Shown here: in pieces, positions 23,901-36,600 of the stretch | Layout: every line of letters begins with the position of its first letter | Position numbering within the stretch: the first letter of the stretch is position 1 | Assembly (NCBI GenBank): GCA_037576195.1 | Contig: CM075103.1 | Coordinates: 30,712,723 to 30,776,722, forward strand | From: Phytoseiulus persimilis | Lineage: Eukaryota > Arthropoda > Arachnida > Mesostigmata > Phytoseiidae | DNA length: 64,000 nt | Direction of reading: 5' to 3' | Translations under genes and position numbers: made by a program | Notes under the pieces: generated by a model | Told to the model about the DNA's origin: nothing | Database searches by the model: none | What the model saw: the letters and a program-made list of their open reading frames with translations, nothing else

Positions 23901-26900
23901 CGCCGCGGGCTCGAACAGCGGGTTCGCGTTGCGCGGCCGCACTCGGGAATTCCCGCCGAGCAACCCGCGATGATGGTCTCGAATGCGGGATGCCCGTCCC
24001 GTGCTCTCAAAGTATAACCTCGTTGACTTCTCAGTGCCTGTCGACAAGTTCTGTCTCAATCGTACTCGGATTGAGTCATTCCATCCGTGTGAGGGACCGA
24101 ACAGCTGTCCGCTGGATCACGCGACCCGATCCTTGTCCATGCGTGGTCGCCTATCACTCGAGCACAACGCCGCAATCACGATCCACAGCTAACTCCTTAC
24201 TCTGCGGAGGTGGGGAAAACGAGGGTCATGATCCTGATGCAGCCGAAAGTTTCACCGGAAAGCGGAAGAACGCTTGATTTGCCTCATCGGTTTGCCAGGC
24301 CTTTCTACAAATGAATTCGGCAAAGCTCGCGTTGTCACGGAATCAGGCGTCCGCCAGGCTGATTCAGTGGCTCTAACGACGCCGAGAGTACCAATTATAT
24401 CGCCGATGAACTTTGCAAAACAGAGCGAGCCGATCCCGTTCCCGGAGAGGTCTCCAAGTCCCTCTCCCGCCTCCCTCAGTCCACGTGACTCCTCTGTACA
24501 CACTCCTCTGCTCAAGCCCCGCAGTAGTCTCCTGAATCCGTTCGAAGGTGGGAACCTGAAACTCTCATGACGAGCTATCAATCATTCCGAGGTACGCACG
24601 GAAGCACCGTTCGATCGGATTCAGCGCGAATCGGAAGAAATAATCAGTGCCGTTAGTCGAAGAGATCACCGAGAAAGTCGTTGCCCCAGTTGCTGACAGC
24701 TTAGCATAAATCCTCTATTGGGTTCGTGAGGTGTGATTGTGATTTTGTTAGCGATGATGATGCCGGTGTCCTATGTGGTAATGGCATGCGCGAACAGAAT
24801 CAAACAGCTGGTTCGTGACAAGTATCGTTAGCACGTGGACGTGCCAATCAAGCAGCCCGGCGCCCAGTCAGCTAGCTCATCGGGACGAGTATGAAATGTT
24901 CTCTTTCTACAAGCTTCTCGTTGAGCGTGACCGCGTTCAGCTACTCTGAACTGACTCGAGGAGCTGTCGGTGTTGTATTCATACAAGACGAATAAATCAA
25001 CTCCCCTTCGTGTAATCCGTTTAGAGTGGATCGTGAGCGGACTAAATCTCTATGTGGATTTAGATATGTGGATGCGGCTAGGTTAGGATTCCTAATATCG
25101 GCGTCGATATCCGTCTTTTTGCTAAAAGTGAACTCGGAATTCATCCGTACAATGTACAGTCATATCCACGCTTGCCGAACCCGATAATCCTCATCGAGCG
25201 AGTCATTCGGTCTTGACTATCGTCGACTGAAGCACTGCATTCTGGGTGTTAGATTTCTCCCTCCGAAGCCATCCCGAGGAGTTGAGTGCTTGTCATCACC
25301 GGACAATACTCATTGAACCCACCAGGCTGTTTTACCGAGCGAAGTACCGCTGGGAGGGAAGGCACCTTCGGATGTCGAATTCAAACTCTGGCATCGTTGG
25401 AATCTGTCGCTCCATTCGCACAGACAGACTGGATTCCTTCGTGTACAAGCTCCGTCATGGACGAACTGTTTTTTACCAACTAGCACAGTAGGATTCAAGC
25501 GAATCCCAATACTCGCCTCTTAACGTGTCCCAGATCCACAGGAGCGACTTCGCGCCACAGAGGATGCGCTCGACTTCGGTCCATTTGAAATCTCGGTTCT
25601 ACTGCTGCGCAAAGCTTCGTACCATATTCATCAACGAGCAAGTTTTCGCTATGTCATGTAATGTGCTTCTGCGCACGATATCGAGTCGTCGAAATCGGGT
25701 TTAATTTTCGGGTGCGTTTAGAACGTTGGCGGAGGCGAGAATCGACCGACTGGTTCCGGAAAGAAGCAACGCCGCGGCGTTCTACGAGCCGACAGCGGCG
25801 GACGCTATGAAAGCAGACATTTCACGATCGAGGATGAAGCTTGGAACGATGAAAACAGCATTGTAGTAGAACAGAGATTCGATGACGCTTTTCTCCTCTT
25901 CAACCTATCCCCGAGTTGACATAATGAGCAGCTTCGGCTGGTCGGCCGACTGGATGGTCGGCTGCTGACTAAATGCCTCTGTCTGTTTGTCTGGATGACT
26001 GCGTCACTGAGGGGTGCTTAGTGTATTATACAACGACGACGATGAGGAGGACCACCAAAACAAGCAGCTCGCGCGGCGACAATGCATCGGAGCAACACCA
26101 AGCTGCAGCCCACCATCCGCCAGAGGATAGGTCATTATCTAATCTATCGGACGCTGTTCGATGGATGTACCCAGGGGACATCTGCTTCGCGGCTCAGCGA
26201 CTTCGGTCGACCAACCGAAGTCATAATGAAGTGCGGCATTCGGCTACGACGGCGGCGGCCAAATCATCATGAGCTCCCCGCAATCCGCGGCTAAAATGAG
26301 ACTTGCCTTTCTGCTTGCCCGTTTCCTCGGCTAGTGGCCGATTCTTCCAAGCGAACACTGTCCTTCTTCTGTCCCTCGTCGTTTTCGTCTTCGTCTAAGC
26401 AAGCCACGACGCCATTGCCACCGAACCAGCCAGCGGTGCCTTGAGGCTGTTTCACACAAATATTGCCCGCTTCGGAGAACCATTAAACACTGCATGAGAT
26501 ATTCGTGTGAAACTCATTCCTCGGTTTCGGATCATCGATGTTTTTGCTACCATCCCCATCGTTAGCTCCTTTCCTTCCCATTCTTGTTCAGCTCCTGATC
26601 CATGTTTTCGGTGAGATTTCGCGCGCTCCACAAAGGATATCTGAGCAGCGGCGCTCATGAGTCTTCAGCTCGTGCGCGGAGAAGTATTTCCGCACGTCGA
26701 CGCTTCGCTGAGCGGCGATGGGGACGACGGGAACATGGCCTCGGAACACGGCCTCGGAACACATGGGGTTCTAACCTCTCGATCGCGATTTCACACCTGA
26801 CTCCGGATTGCTTCGCTCGGATGCTGAGCGGTTGGGTCCTTGGTTTCGGACTCGAGTTTTCGTCCCATGGTTGGGGGAAATGTCGAAAGATGCCAAAACG

Positions 26901-29900
26901 TACAGCTCAAACTGTATTCGGGCTTCTCGGAGGTGTGCAGTCACATTCACGAGAGAAAGAACGGCGTAGTCGACCTCGCGTCACTGACGACCAGATCGAT
27001 ACGCAAGGAATCAAGGTGATCCGTTGGCTGCTTGCCTGCCTGCTTGACTAAACAAGTGACTGACAACGAAGGAATTTTTTTTCTTCCATTCTCTTAGCAC
27101 GCATGGAACGCATGGAAAACGAGCCTCATGAATATAAAACACGTCGCACACCAGTAGAGGCGCAGGTACACGGTTGGTGGTAGCAATCTTGCACGGTTGA
27201 CAAGCGAGTGGGCAACTGTTGACACTGCTCCCATCACCCAAGCTTGGATTTCCGTCCGCTCGTCAAGAAGCTTTCTCGAATTTCAAAGAGATGCTCCCTA
27301 AATCTCAAGCCGTTACATCGGGAAGCGTTCGACTCACGCAGAGAAAAGCCGTTAGCAAGCACGAATTCCGTGTTCTTCACGAGTCGTCTCCGATCCTGAC
27401 CGAGCCGGAAACCGATGCGTTTTGCATCCGTGACACCGGACCGCAGATTCGTCCCTGGCGGAACGCGGGAGAGCAGAGACGGGAGACTCAATGATTCCAG
27501 CGGCCGACGGCCGAGGAGCGTTCACATCCAAGTGAGCCGGGGACTCGGCCGCCAGCCCGAAAAAATCGAATGTCACACAAATCGCGCATCCTGAAAGGCG
27601 TGCTGATGCATTTACGCTTCTCTAGGGGTAATAGAAATAATCGCCTCCCTCAGAGAATTACCGTCTCGCACGGCGCCATAAACCTCACTCAAACCCGGAC
27701 ATAGTCTAGAATTTGCCAGGCCAGAAGATATAGCCGGGCAAGCCCAAGCGCGTACATCAAACGGCTCAAGGGCTCTCTTGTCAAAAGGGTTGGCGCGGAT
27801 TCTGCTACGCTTTCTGAAAGCAACGACTGCCGCGCACCCGGACAACGGATCTCAAGCGAGCTATCGCCGGGGTTTCAGAACGTTCTTCTTCGGAACGTCT
27901 GACGTATAAACTCAGTACTCAAAGCTCCGCGGAACGAGGTAATTGACACAAAGAGGAATACTGCAGCATTCACAACGCTGAACCCGTGTTTTATGCTGCT
28001 GAGGCCAGCATGGGAACAGATTGTGTTGTGTTTTTCCGGATCCGATCCGACGTACTTGATTGAATTGAAAATGAGAAATCCGCGAGAAGCGGGGCAGATG
28101 CTCCATGAGGGTACGAGTGGAAACGACACTCGCCCTGACCGAGCAGACAAACACAAACTCAGACGCATTCGCCAAGGCTCGGGCCCTGCGTCCCGCGGCT
28201 GGAACGAACAATTCTGAGGAGTATCTGGGAGAGTTGGGACGCTGGTCGAGCCCCATCGATACCCGCTTGAGTATCGGCGGTTCTGACGAACGACTGCGCG
28301 AAGTAGTGGCGGCTCCGGAAAGTCGCCTCGTAGGCGAAGCGATCACCCCATAACTCCAAAGATTGATCCTGTTCGACGCTGTTCGTGTTGGAATGTAGAA
28401 GTTGTAGTATATAATTGATGGATTCCTTTTTACAGCAAATACGGATGAGTTCAATCAGGGAGCTTTGCATCTTTGAAGCTCAGACAACATCGATCCGCGC
28501 CCCAGACACGGCCTCGTTCCGCTCACTGTGTCGGTGCGCTTAGCGGTGGACGGAGGCGGAGCCATGGCCGCAGCGCCCGCCCAGTTTGTGAAGCCTGCCC
28601 TTGTCTCAGTTTTGAGCATCGCTGCCCTTGCCCAGTGACGACGACGGAGCACCGCGCCTCGAACGAGTGAGTGACTGTGACTGCTCAGCTGAACGCAGAT
28701 CAACGCGGTTCAACTCATCCCGTGGTCGGCGGTCGCGGCGTTCAGAAGTCGATCCGACGGGAACATCTTCAGCCTTTGTCTCGGAGGGAGTTCGAGTGTG
28801 TCCCTGTCGGTGCTTCAGACGAGCTCTTGGCCTACAACGAGTACTGCTCTGATACCTGGGCACTGTTCGACGAATGCAGCGGCGGATGGCTCTGTGAAAG
28901 AAAACTCGAGTGAAACCTACCTTCTCTGTTTTTTCGACGTGTTTCCGACTTGAAGTGCCGGACCTCTGACTTGGGTGGTAGTTCCATCGAATATCGACGG
29001 CGGGTGCGAGGAGGTATCTAGAATACTTTTGCCTACAGCTGAAAATTCGGTAAGTTCTCAACATTCGATTGGAGGCAGTTTCGAGAGACCGCTCTGTCCC
29101 GCCATTATAGAACCTTTTCCGGGCAATCGCGCTCACCCGGACTCTGCTCGAGTGCGAGCGGGAATACGGTGGTGGATAATCAGTTTTCCGGCGCCACGTG
29201 TATTCGACGTCAGGAAGAAGCTTTTGAGCTCCTCGGTCCCCTCTGTAGGCACCACGTCGTCTCGAAACCCCTTCCGCATACGTTGAAGAGGAAGCGGTCA
29301 GTCTGACGAAACGCGGGAAAGCCTTACCTCACGAAGGCCTACCTGGACTTCGTTCAATGAGAAGATGTGACCACATATCCCCCCCCCCCTTCCCAACTCC
29401 CGAATGGTACGAAGTCGAACACGAGCCTTGTCCACACACCCTTTGCCCTATACGAGCCTGGCCTCCTGGGACAGCCCGGGACCAGCCCGGGACATTGTTC
29501 TGGTCCCAGTGGTGAAACCGGAGCTACTCGGAATCAGATTACGATCCCACAAAATGAGTCAGAAGAGGTCAACATCAGATGTCATCGATGAGTGGGATAA
29601 CCGACCGATTGACCTGATCGACTCTCGATGCCGCAGCTCCCAGGCGTTAACCGTTTGGATCACCTGAGGTAATGAATCGATTGCGGAAAAGACAATTTGT
29701 GCCAGCAAGGCGGTGGATCTCGGCTTCGAATTGCTGGGTGCCTCGGTGGGAATCTCGATTGGGCCTGGGAGCGCTAACGGTATTGTTGGCGGAATTCAGA
29801 GATGTTCTCTCCAAACTTTCCGTGGAAGTGTGATCCACGCGCAGTGTGAATATGGAAGCGAACCAGTGTGAGCTCTAGCAAACTAGCTTGAAGCGCCATG

Positions 29901-32900
29901 ATAATGATGTAATGACATAGGTTGGTTTCAAGGTTCGAGTATCTCAATGAGTCCGGGTTTACCCGCTTTCATTCAGAGTGATTGGGGAGGGGACTTCATT
30001 GAAAGTTTCGCACGGGGGTTCCAACTAGTCCGAGGGAGAAGTTGAAGGGTCGGGCGCACGAATCCAGAGAGAACGGGACCGGGAAACGCCGCACACTTTG
30101 TGAAATCAAGGTGGAAGCTATCTGATTCTCTAAATCTCTGAATTGAGTGAGCGCGCAGGGTCGAGTGCTCTAAGCACGGCTCGGTCGATTTTGGAATTAT
30201 CGTTTCAGTTTGATCTGTATTCAAATTTGCTACCGGCTAGAGCAGCACCGAACAAAAGTCACGGCCAGTTCTGAGGACACGTGATCAGATAACCCCAGTC
30301 GGATCTGTTGAACTCAGCCACAGAAGCAAGACGGAGGCAAGCTTATCAAACTTCCAATGACAACAATTATTGACCGTCTATCGACTCGGCGGCCCGTTGG
30401 TGCTTCGACTTCAGCGAACTTTGATTCACACTCGAGTTCGATGGGTCCCGTTGTTTCTCAGGCTCATTATGTGTGCGGAGATTTATTCATTCGCTCCGAG
30501 TGCGGTGGCTCATATTGGGAGCTGTTCGGGGAGACAACGGTCTCAGACAAGCACTCCGACCGGGGACTGCCGACGACTCGCGAGCTCCGCATGCATACGT
30601 CGATGATTCTACGGGGCTTGTTCGGGCTCTGCCGTCAGCGGTGGTTACGATGACGGTGCTCAACAACAGGTGCTGGAATTGAAACAAGAAGCCGAACGAG
30701 ATTCAGACACGGGAAGCCGTCGTAACTCTGGACGTCCGTGATAGCTTCTATGGTGTCTGAGCGCAGTCTCCGAAAATTTCGCTGACTCACCCATGCTGGA
30801 AAAGCTCATTCCATTCCCGGTCCCATAGTCGAACGAGAACGAAATCGAGGCCCTCGGAACAACCCTGCGCCGGCAAGAGCCCACAACCGCATCGGTAGTT
30901 CACAGCCCAGAAACCGCTCCCATCAACGCCGTTCGCCGATACGCCATTGAAGCAAATGAAATCGTTTCCTATGAGCAGCGCACCAGATGTTTTTGTCGTC
31001 TCTCAGGAAAACTCATTGCGGTGAGTCGGGACCCCGTCAGCAGCGAGCTGCATGAGCTCAGGTGGCAGCTCGGAGGGCTTGATGAATGCTTAGAAAGAAG
31101 AAGCCGGAACCTTAAAATCGCTAACGCCTTCATCTTGGTCTAGCATATCCAACGCCTCCGAACATCGTGAGGGGTGGTGGCATTCAGCTGAGCATCAATG
31201 AGTCGTGAGCATCAAGCACAAAGCTTCCTACACAGCCGCTAAATTCGAACTTCTTCTTCTTGGACTGGCCGTCCGATGGTTCAGTCGTTCCCTTCTGAAG
31301 GCAGCTTGCCTGGCTCGACCTCCGGCTACCAACACCCGTGTGGAGGAATTGATTCTGAGGGGCAACAGGCAATTATCGCTCACAAGTCAAATGCCGCCCC
31401 AGTGATCCCAAGTTTGGGTTCCTCCTGGTTTTGCTCTTGGAAAGCCGGAGCCTCCGGAGTCAAGCTCACGACCGCTGAGACGTGCGCTCCCCTCGAGAGG
31501 GAACCTCGACGTCGAGAGCTGCCTTATCCTCGCCCTTTCTGTCAAGCGTCACATTCAGAGATCCCCTACAGCTGATCGAAGTTCGAATTCGTTTCCGCGG
31601 ACCTCCTTGGGCGTTTGAACGAAGTGAGTAGTCGATACCGCCGCTGAAGCGATTCCCACCATCTGCGTGGCCCGCTTTGGAGCGACATGAAAATTGCTCA
31701 GTGACGTGAGCCTTCGACGCAGCGAGCGAGCGAACGATCTCGTTGAAAGCAAGGGTTTGCTCAGCTAACGTGATTAAATGTCCGCGGAGCTAAAGAGCGA
31801 CTGCTTTATTCCGCTGCCGCGGCGGCGGCGACGACGACTCTGAATGAAGCTGGAGGGGAAAGAACGCTCACCAACCAAGGTGGCAACGTCAGTGATGCTG
31901 GAGATGAGCATGAACGTGGGATGGCGTGACATGGATTAGGCTCTGAGTTCAAACTACTTTGGTTGGGTTTGCTCAGGTCCGTGAGACTCGGCCACCGAGT
32001 CGAATCTCCGAGGGCAAACGATCGGCGCTTCTGTAATTCTTTACGCTGTTTGAGCGCCACATGATTCGATTCGTTGCTGACCACTGAACCAACAGCCGCA
32101 AGCGCCTCCAGCGCATCGATAACTCGAGCTCGATGAGCTCAAAAGAACATAGTCGTCGCGTCCCTCCCGCACCCGATCACGTCTGCCGCGCTCCAGCCAC
32201 GGTTTTGACCCCAACGTCGAATGCAACCATTCTCGAATGCTCACTCTTCGGCCAACTCGACCTGGAGCCAGAAAAAAAACGGGTCTGAATTTTTCAGCGA
32301 TGTTGTGTCGCGTCGATGGGAAAAGCGATGAACGCTCCGAAAAGGTCCGTGGAGCCGGGACCGAGAGATTCAAAGTCGAACTATCCGTCCGTCCGTCCAT
32401 AAAGTGCCAATCGAAGTGAAGTGCTGGAGCCAGCGGCTCGCTTGCTTGGTGTTTATGGCCGCGGTTATTGTTCACGCGATGGGGCTGAAAGAGAGATAAC
32501 TTCTTTTTGAAGGCGATCTTCAGTTCAGTCGAACGGTCCAAGTCTCTAGTTTTCGCTTGCCGGCTCACTTCACAATGTGCACAATGTGCTTGCTCCTCTT
32601 GTGACCGATTAGTCGCGTCACGCACGTCTGTCGCCGCTGCGGCGGCGGCTACGATCTGACTCCTATCGGCCGGGAGCAACCTTCGCCTTGATCGGTCGGC
32701 TCTTTGACGCATCGTTAGGCATCGCGTCGGTGTCGAGTTGACAGCGCACACGTTTTCCGCCGCTGTTAGTGCTGCGGCTGCCCTTTTCTGCGCGCTGTTA
32801 ATGATGACTCAATCAAGGATCGAATCGCGATGAACGGCAGACACCCCGCGAATACCCCCAGAGATCATCGGCCCGCCCAAAGTCAACTTGCTGCTGAATC

Positions 32901-33408
32901 GCCCAAGTCTGAAGGCGCGGATAACCCGCTTGGCCCATCGAAGGCACAAGAGCCTTCGCGATGTCATCACGGCACGCTAAGATCGTACGTGATGCAAGCA
33001 ATCTCCCTCGAGCGAGTCCGGCTGCCTAGCCTCTGCCCACGCAGCAGGTCGCGCATTTCCTAGCCAGCGCACGATCCGCGTATTCGGCTAATTTAGCGTA
33101 AAAACATGAAGTGCAGGCACACTATCGATGCACGAGTGCAGGGCACCTTTCGTTAGATGAAGTCACGGATCGCCCCCGCAGAAGCCAAAACCTTCAGACG
33201 TTTGACCGCGCCGATTGCCGTGTACAGAGGAGGCCTCTGCCCTTAACAGCAGCGGTGGCTGCGGCGTCAGCACGTACAACAACCTAGTCATTTAAACTCA
33301 CCTTGTGTCTGAACTTCCTTGGATGTTGGTCCTCACTCGGAAAACCGCCACGGTTCCTGGGCGGCTGAATAGTCAGAGGTTTAAGCTGAGCTTTTGTACT
33401 GATTTCAG
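20934..33408. other. Upstream region of the plus-strand eyg/toe gene; no supported coding gene
   Basis: About 12 kb lack recognisable proteins. The plus-strand Pax gene has an intron acceptor right before its ATG, so its promoter and at least one 5' UTR exon probably lie here, but I cannot place the donor. GTAAGT and GTGAGT sites occur at about 29050, 31021 and 31624 without further support. A GC-rich stretch at 32040-32750 is open in a minus-strand frame with poly-Ala and poly-Ser segments, which looks like TA-poor regulatory DNA rather than a gene. There is a C11 run at 29379-29389. Confidence 0.4.
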
Positions 33409-33410
33409 GA

Positions 33411-33666
33411 ATGGATCTGTCGGTTCGGGCCAGTCCGCCAGGGGGTCCGATCAAGACCGAGCTCACGGACGATGGCGACAGGAGCTCCCCCGACGCAGTG
33501 ACCCGACTCTCGAGGTCGCCGAGCCCGGCGGCGGTCAAGAGTGAGCTTCCGAAACTGTCAGGGAAGGAGGACGCGTGCTCGAATCCAAATCCCTTCCTGA
33601 AACTGTTTCCTCAACTCGATTCAAGAGGAGCTGCCCTGGTGGGCTTTCCCATGACTCAGATTCCGG
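33411..33666 (+). CDS. eyg/toe: Plus-strand eyg/toe coding exon 1 (Ser/Pro-rich N-terminus)
   Basis: Opens MDLSVRAS two bases after the acceptor TGATTTCAG (33407-33408) and ends CCGG|GTGAGT, phase 1. The MDLSV start is shared with the paralogue, which supports this ATG. It holds two psi-K-x-E motifs (IKTE at residues 14-17 and VKSE at 42-45) that look like SUMO acceptor sites. Confidence 0.85.
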
Positions 33667-36600
33667 GTGAGTGAGCTTGGGATCGTCGAGCTTCTTTCGT
33701 TAGCCGTGAATGCAGTGGTAGTCGCCGCGGTGACGGCCCGCACAGACGAACCTGATTCGTTCGAAGTTGTTGACTTGAGACGCTTCAGCACCTCCGATAA
33801 GGCCAGTCTCGCTTCGTTGAGCGATCTTCATCTTGATGCGCAAGGCCGACAGACACTATCTAGGATGAGCCGCTTGTTCAAAACACTGTGACGTTTTCGA
33901 AGAGCTCATGCGAAATTCGAACTCGGAACGCATCGGGATCCCGACCAAGCTCCCCAGGAGATGGAGCTAGACCCTTCGCAAAATTCCCATCTCCCCGCGA
34001 ACTCCCAGCCGTTCTCCACCTGAGCTGCATGTGTCGCGGTCGAGCGTCTTCTCCCGACGACGACGACTCGATGAATACCTTCAGATCCACTTCGTGGTGG
34101 AGTGATCGAGGACGAGCTTGCGCTCCGCACGTATCCAAAATCGAGTCGGGACGCATGATCCTACGTCGTTGAATATGGCAAGGCTCCGCGCTGGTCTCAG
34201 ATGAAGAACATAATTTTAGCGTCCTGACTCATCCGCTTCGCAATCGGAATCGATTGTCGACAGCGGGATCAATTGAGGAGGGAAAACCCCATCATTAGGA
34301 GCGTTGAAGTGTCGCCAAGGGACCTGTCTTAGCGACACACAGCTCCCACCAACTGAAAGTCGCCGACTAGCAGGCGAGCGTACGTTGCCACTTTGTTCCG
34401 CTGGGCAGTTTCGATTGGGGAGATCGTTCGCTAAGATTCACAGTCAACAACAACATCATCATCACGATGGAGTTTTTTTTTCCCCTGACGACGAGTTGCC
34501 GCCGCCGTCGATATGAGCCCATGGCTGTTTCTTTGATCTTTGTATGTAATGCGTAAGTGAGTTCGTCAGCGTATCTGACCGAATGTTTTATGCATCAGGG
34601 TACTCAACGGATGTTTCGAATCAGACGCGGCGATTTGGCTTCTCAGGTCATCGCTGCCCCCACTGCCGCCCGGGGATACGAACTTACCTTTGATCGGGAA
34701 TAAACGCTCATGTGCCGCGGTCAGGCTTCCGGCCGTCTCACTCCTCATAATCTATGCCCATCGATTCCGAACCTAGTTGTTTTGGCACCGCGCTCTTTTC
34801 CCTGCTCACTAATCCGAACCATTCCAACTGATGGATCATGGAATGCTTTCGTAGACTTCATACACGAGGCTCGACGGACAACTTTGACCTCGAAACGTAG
34901 TTATCGAGAAGAAACGTGGGCTCTGCTCGTCCCAACTGATATAGGTTGCGTGTCGTTCGCCATTCTTACTTGAGTCCCTCGATTCCATCGATCAGCGATC
35001 CAACGAACGTAGAGTTTCATCTGGAAACGGAACGAGGCTAGTTCGGGGAGCTGCGTTCTTTGGGGACAATTCCTCCGGAGTGTTTTTCTATTCTGTTTTC
35101 TTGTTCGTAATTTTTCAAAAGCGATCAAATCTCACCGTGGGAACTCAGCGTCGACAAAGGCCGAGATGAAACGAAAGAGCCATTTTGTGACAAACACACA
35201 GTTTTCATGCCTCGGCTTCTCCGCTGTGACTTAGAAAAGAAGGCAAGGACGTCGATAAACGCTGATTGCGGCGACCGTCCGATCGAACAGAAGAAGGAAA
35301 TTCTTAGAGAATTCCGCCGAGCGTCAATCTGCTGAACGATCGCCATCTAGTTGACCCGTCTGATTTGCTCCGCGAATTGTTATTCTTCACTTTTCGGCGT
35401 TTTCCTCCGCGCTCCGAAGGACTCCGTTTGTTGTTTTGATTTCCTATCGTCATTTGATTCCGATCGATTCGGATCGTTCCTCGTCGCGAAAGTAAAACCG
35501 GTAGCGAAACACAAATCTCCCCCTATCTTCGCTCGCGGAGATTAATTGTATCCGTCCACGTATCTGAATATTCGCTCATTTATCCAACTTTCTTCTCATC
35601 TTTCCTGCCAAGATGCGAATCAGAGGTCAACGGCGAAGTATTCCTCCGCTTCTGTCACAGAGCCCGTGCGAACAAGTTCCCCGTCGAAATGGGCGTCCTA
35701 GTCCTGGATTTAATAGTCGGACACTTCTGTGATTCCTCTGAGAGGTTTGAGTCCTCGACCGATAGACTTTCTCAATCAGAACTCAAATACTCAACGGTCA
35801 GCATTACCGTCATTGTAAAACTGGTTCCATGTGAGAATCTGATACGAACACTCCTTCAGTGGAGCTCGTTTCGCGGTTACCAAGGCCGTTACATGCCGTG
35901 AAGAGTCCAGGGGGGGTTTTCCTTCTGCGGTAAAGACGATCATCATATTGAGGGAATCCATTTCTGAATCCCACCGCTGGCGGTTAGTCGTTGAGCGCCA
36001 ACCGTCGGTGTCTCGTCCCTCGTGGCTTAAGTAGGCGAATTTATCGACGCGGTTTGCCAATAGCCGATCGAGATAAGTATTGGTTGGCCATCGGCAACGA
36101 CCAGCTGGACCAGATGGTGGAGTCTCCAAGCGGAATTTAAACTCTTGAACATTGTCAAAAGGGAGAAGAGAGTCAGTCAACGACTTCGATCCGCCTCGGC
36201 CATCCTTCCGTTTGTGAGAAGCTTTACTCAGCGTAGTTCTTGCGGAGGAGCAACGACTGAGAAGCAGGGCGAACTGACCGATTTTCTTTGCAGGCTCGCC
36301 GGCCCTATGGCCGTCAGGCCTCTCACTACCGGGCCTGGGTTTGCCGATGGATCTCGCCCAGTTGGCAGCTCTCAGGCAGCCCTACGAACTCGCCAGGCAT
36401 CTGTTCCAGGCACAACAGAACTCCAATTTGCACATGGGGAAAATGCTTCTCGAGCAACAGCAACAGAGTGAGTATCAACTTCTCCGGCCATCCGTTACTA
36501 AGCGTAGCAGCCGGATCTGGGGTCCTAAGTTTCGCTTCTGTCCTCTCCAGAGTCGCCGGTGTCCTCGGGAGGAACCGTATCGCCAGTGAACGCGGTTTCG

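Noticed and set aside
28700..28987. Possible small multi-exon minus-strand gene beginning MELPPKSEV
   Set aside because: The first intron would be only 29 bp, too short for a normal spliceosomal intron, although the phases fit.
32041..32751. 236-codon minus-strand frame upstream of the plus-strand Pax gene
   Set aside because: Contains poly-Ala and poly-Ser from simple repeats and no recognisable domain. The block lies where promoter DNA of the Pax gene is expected.
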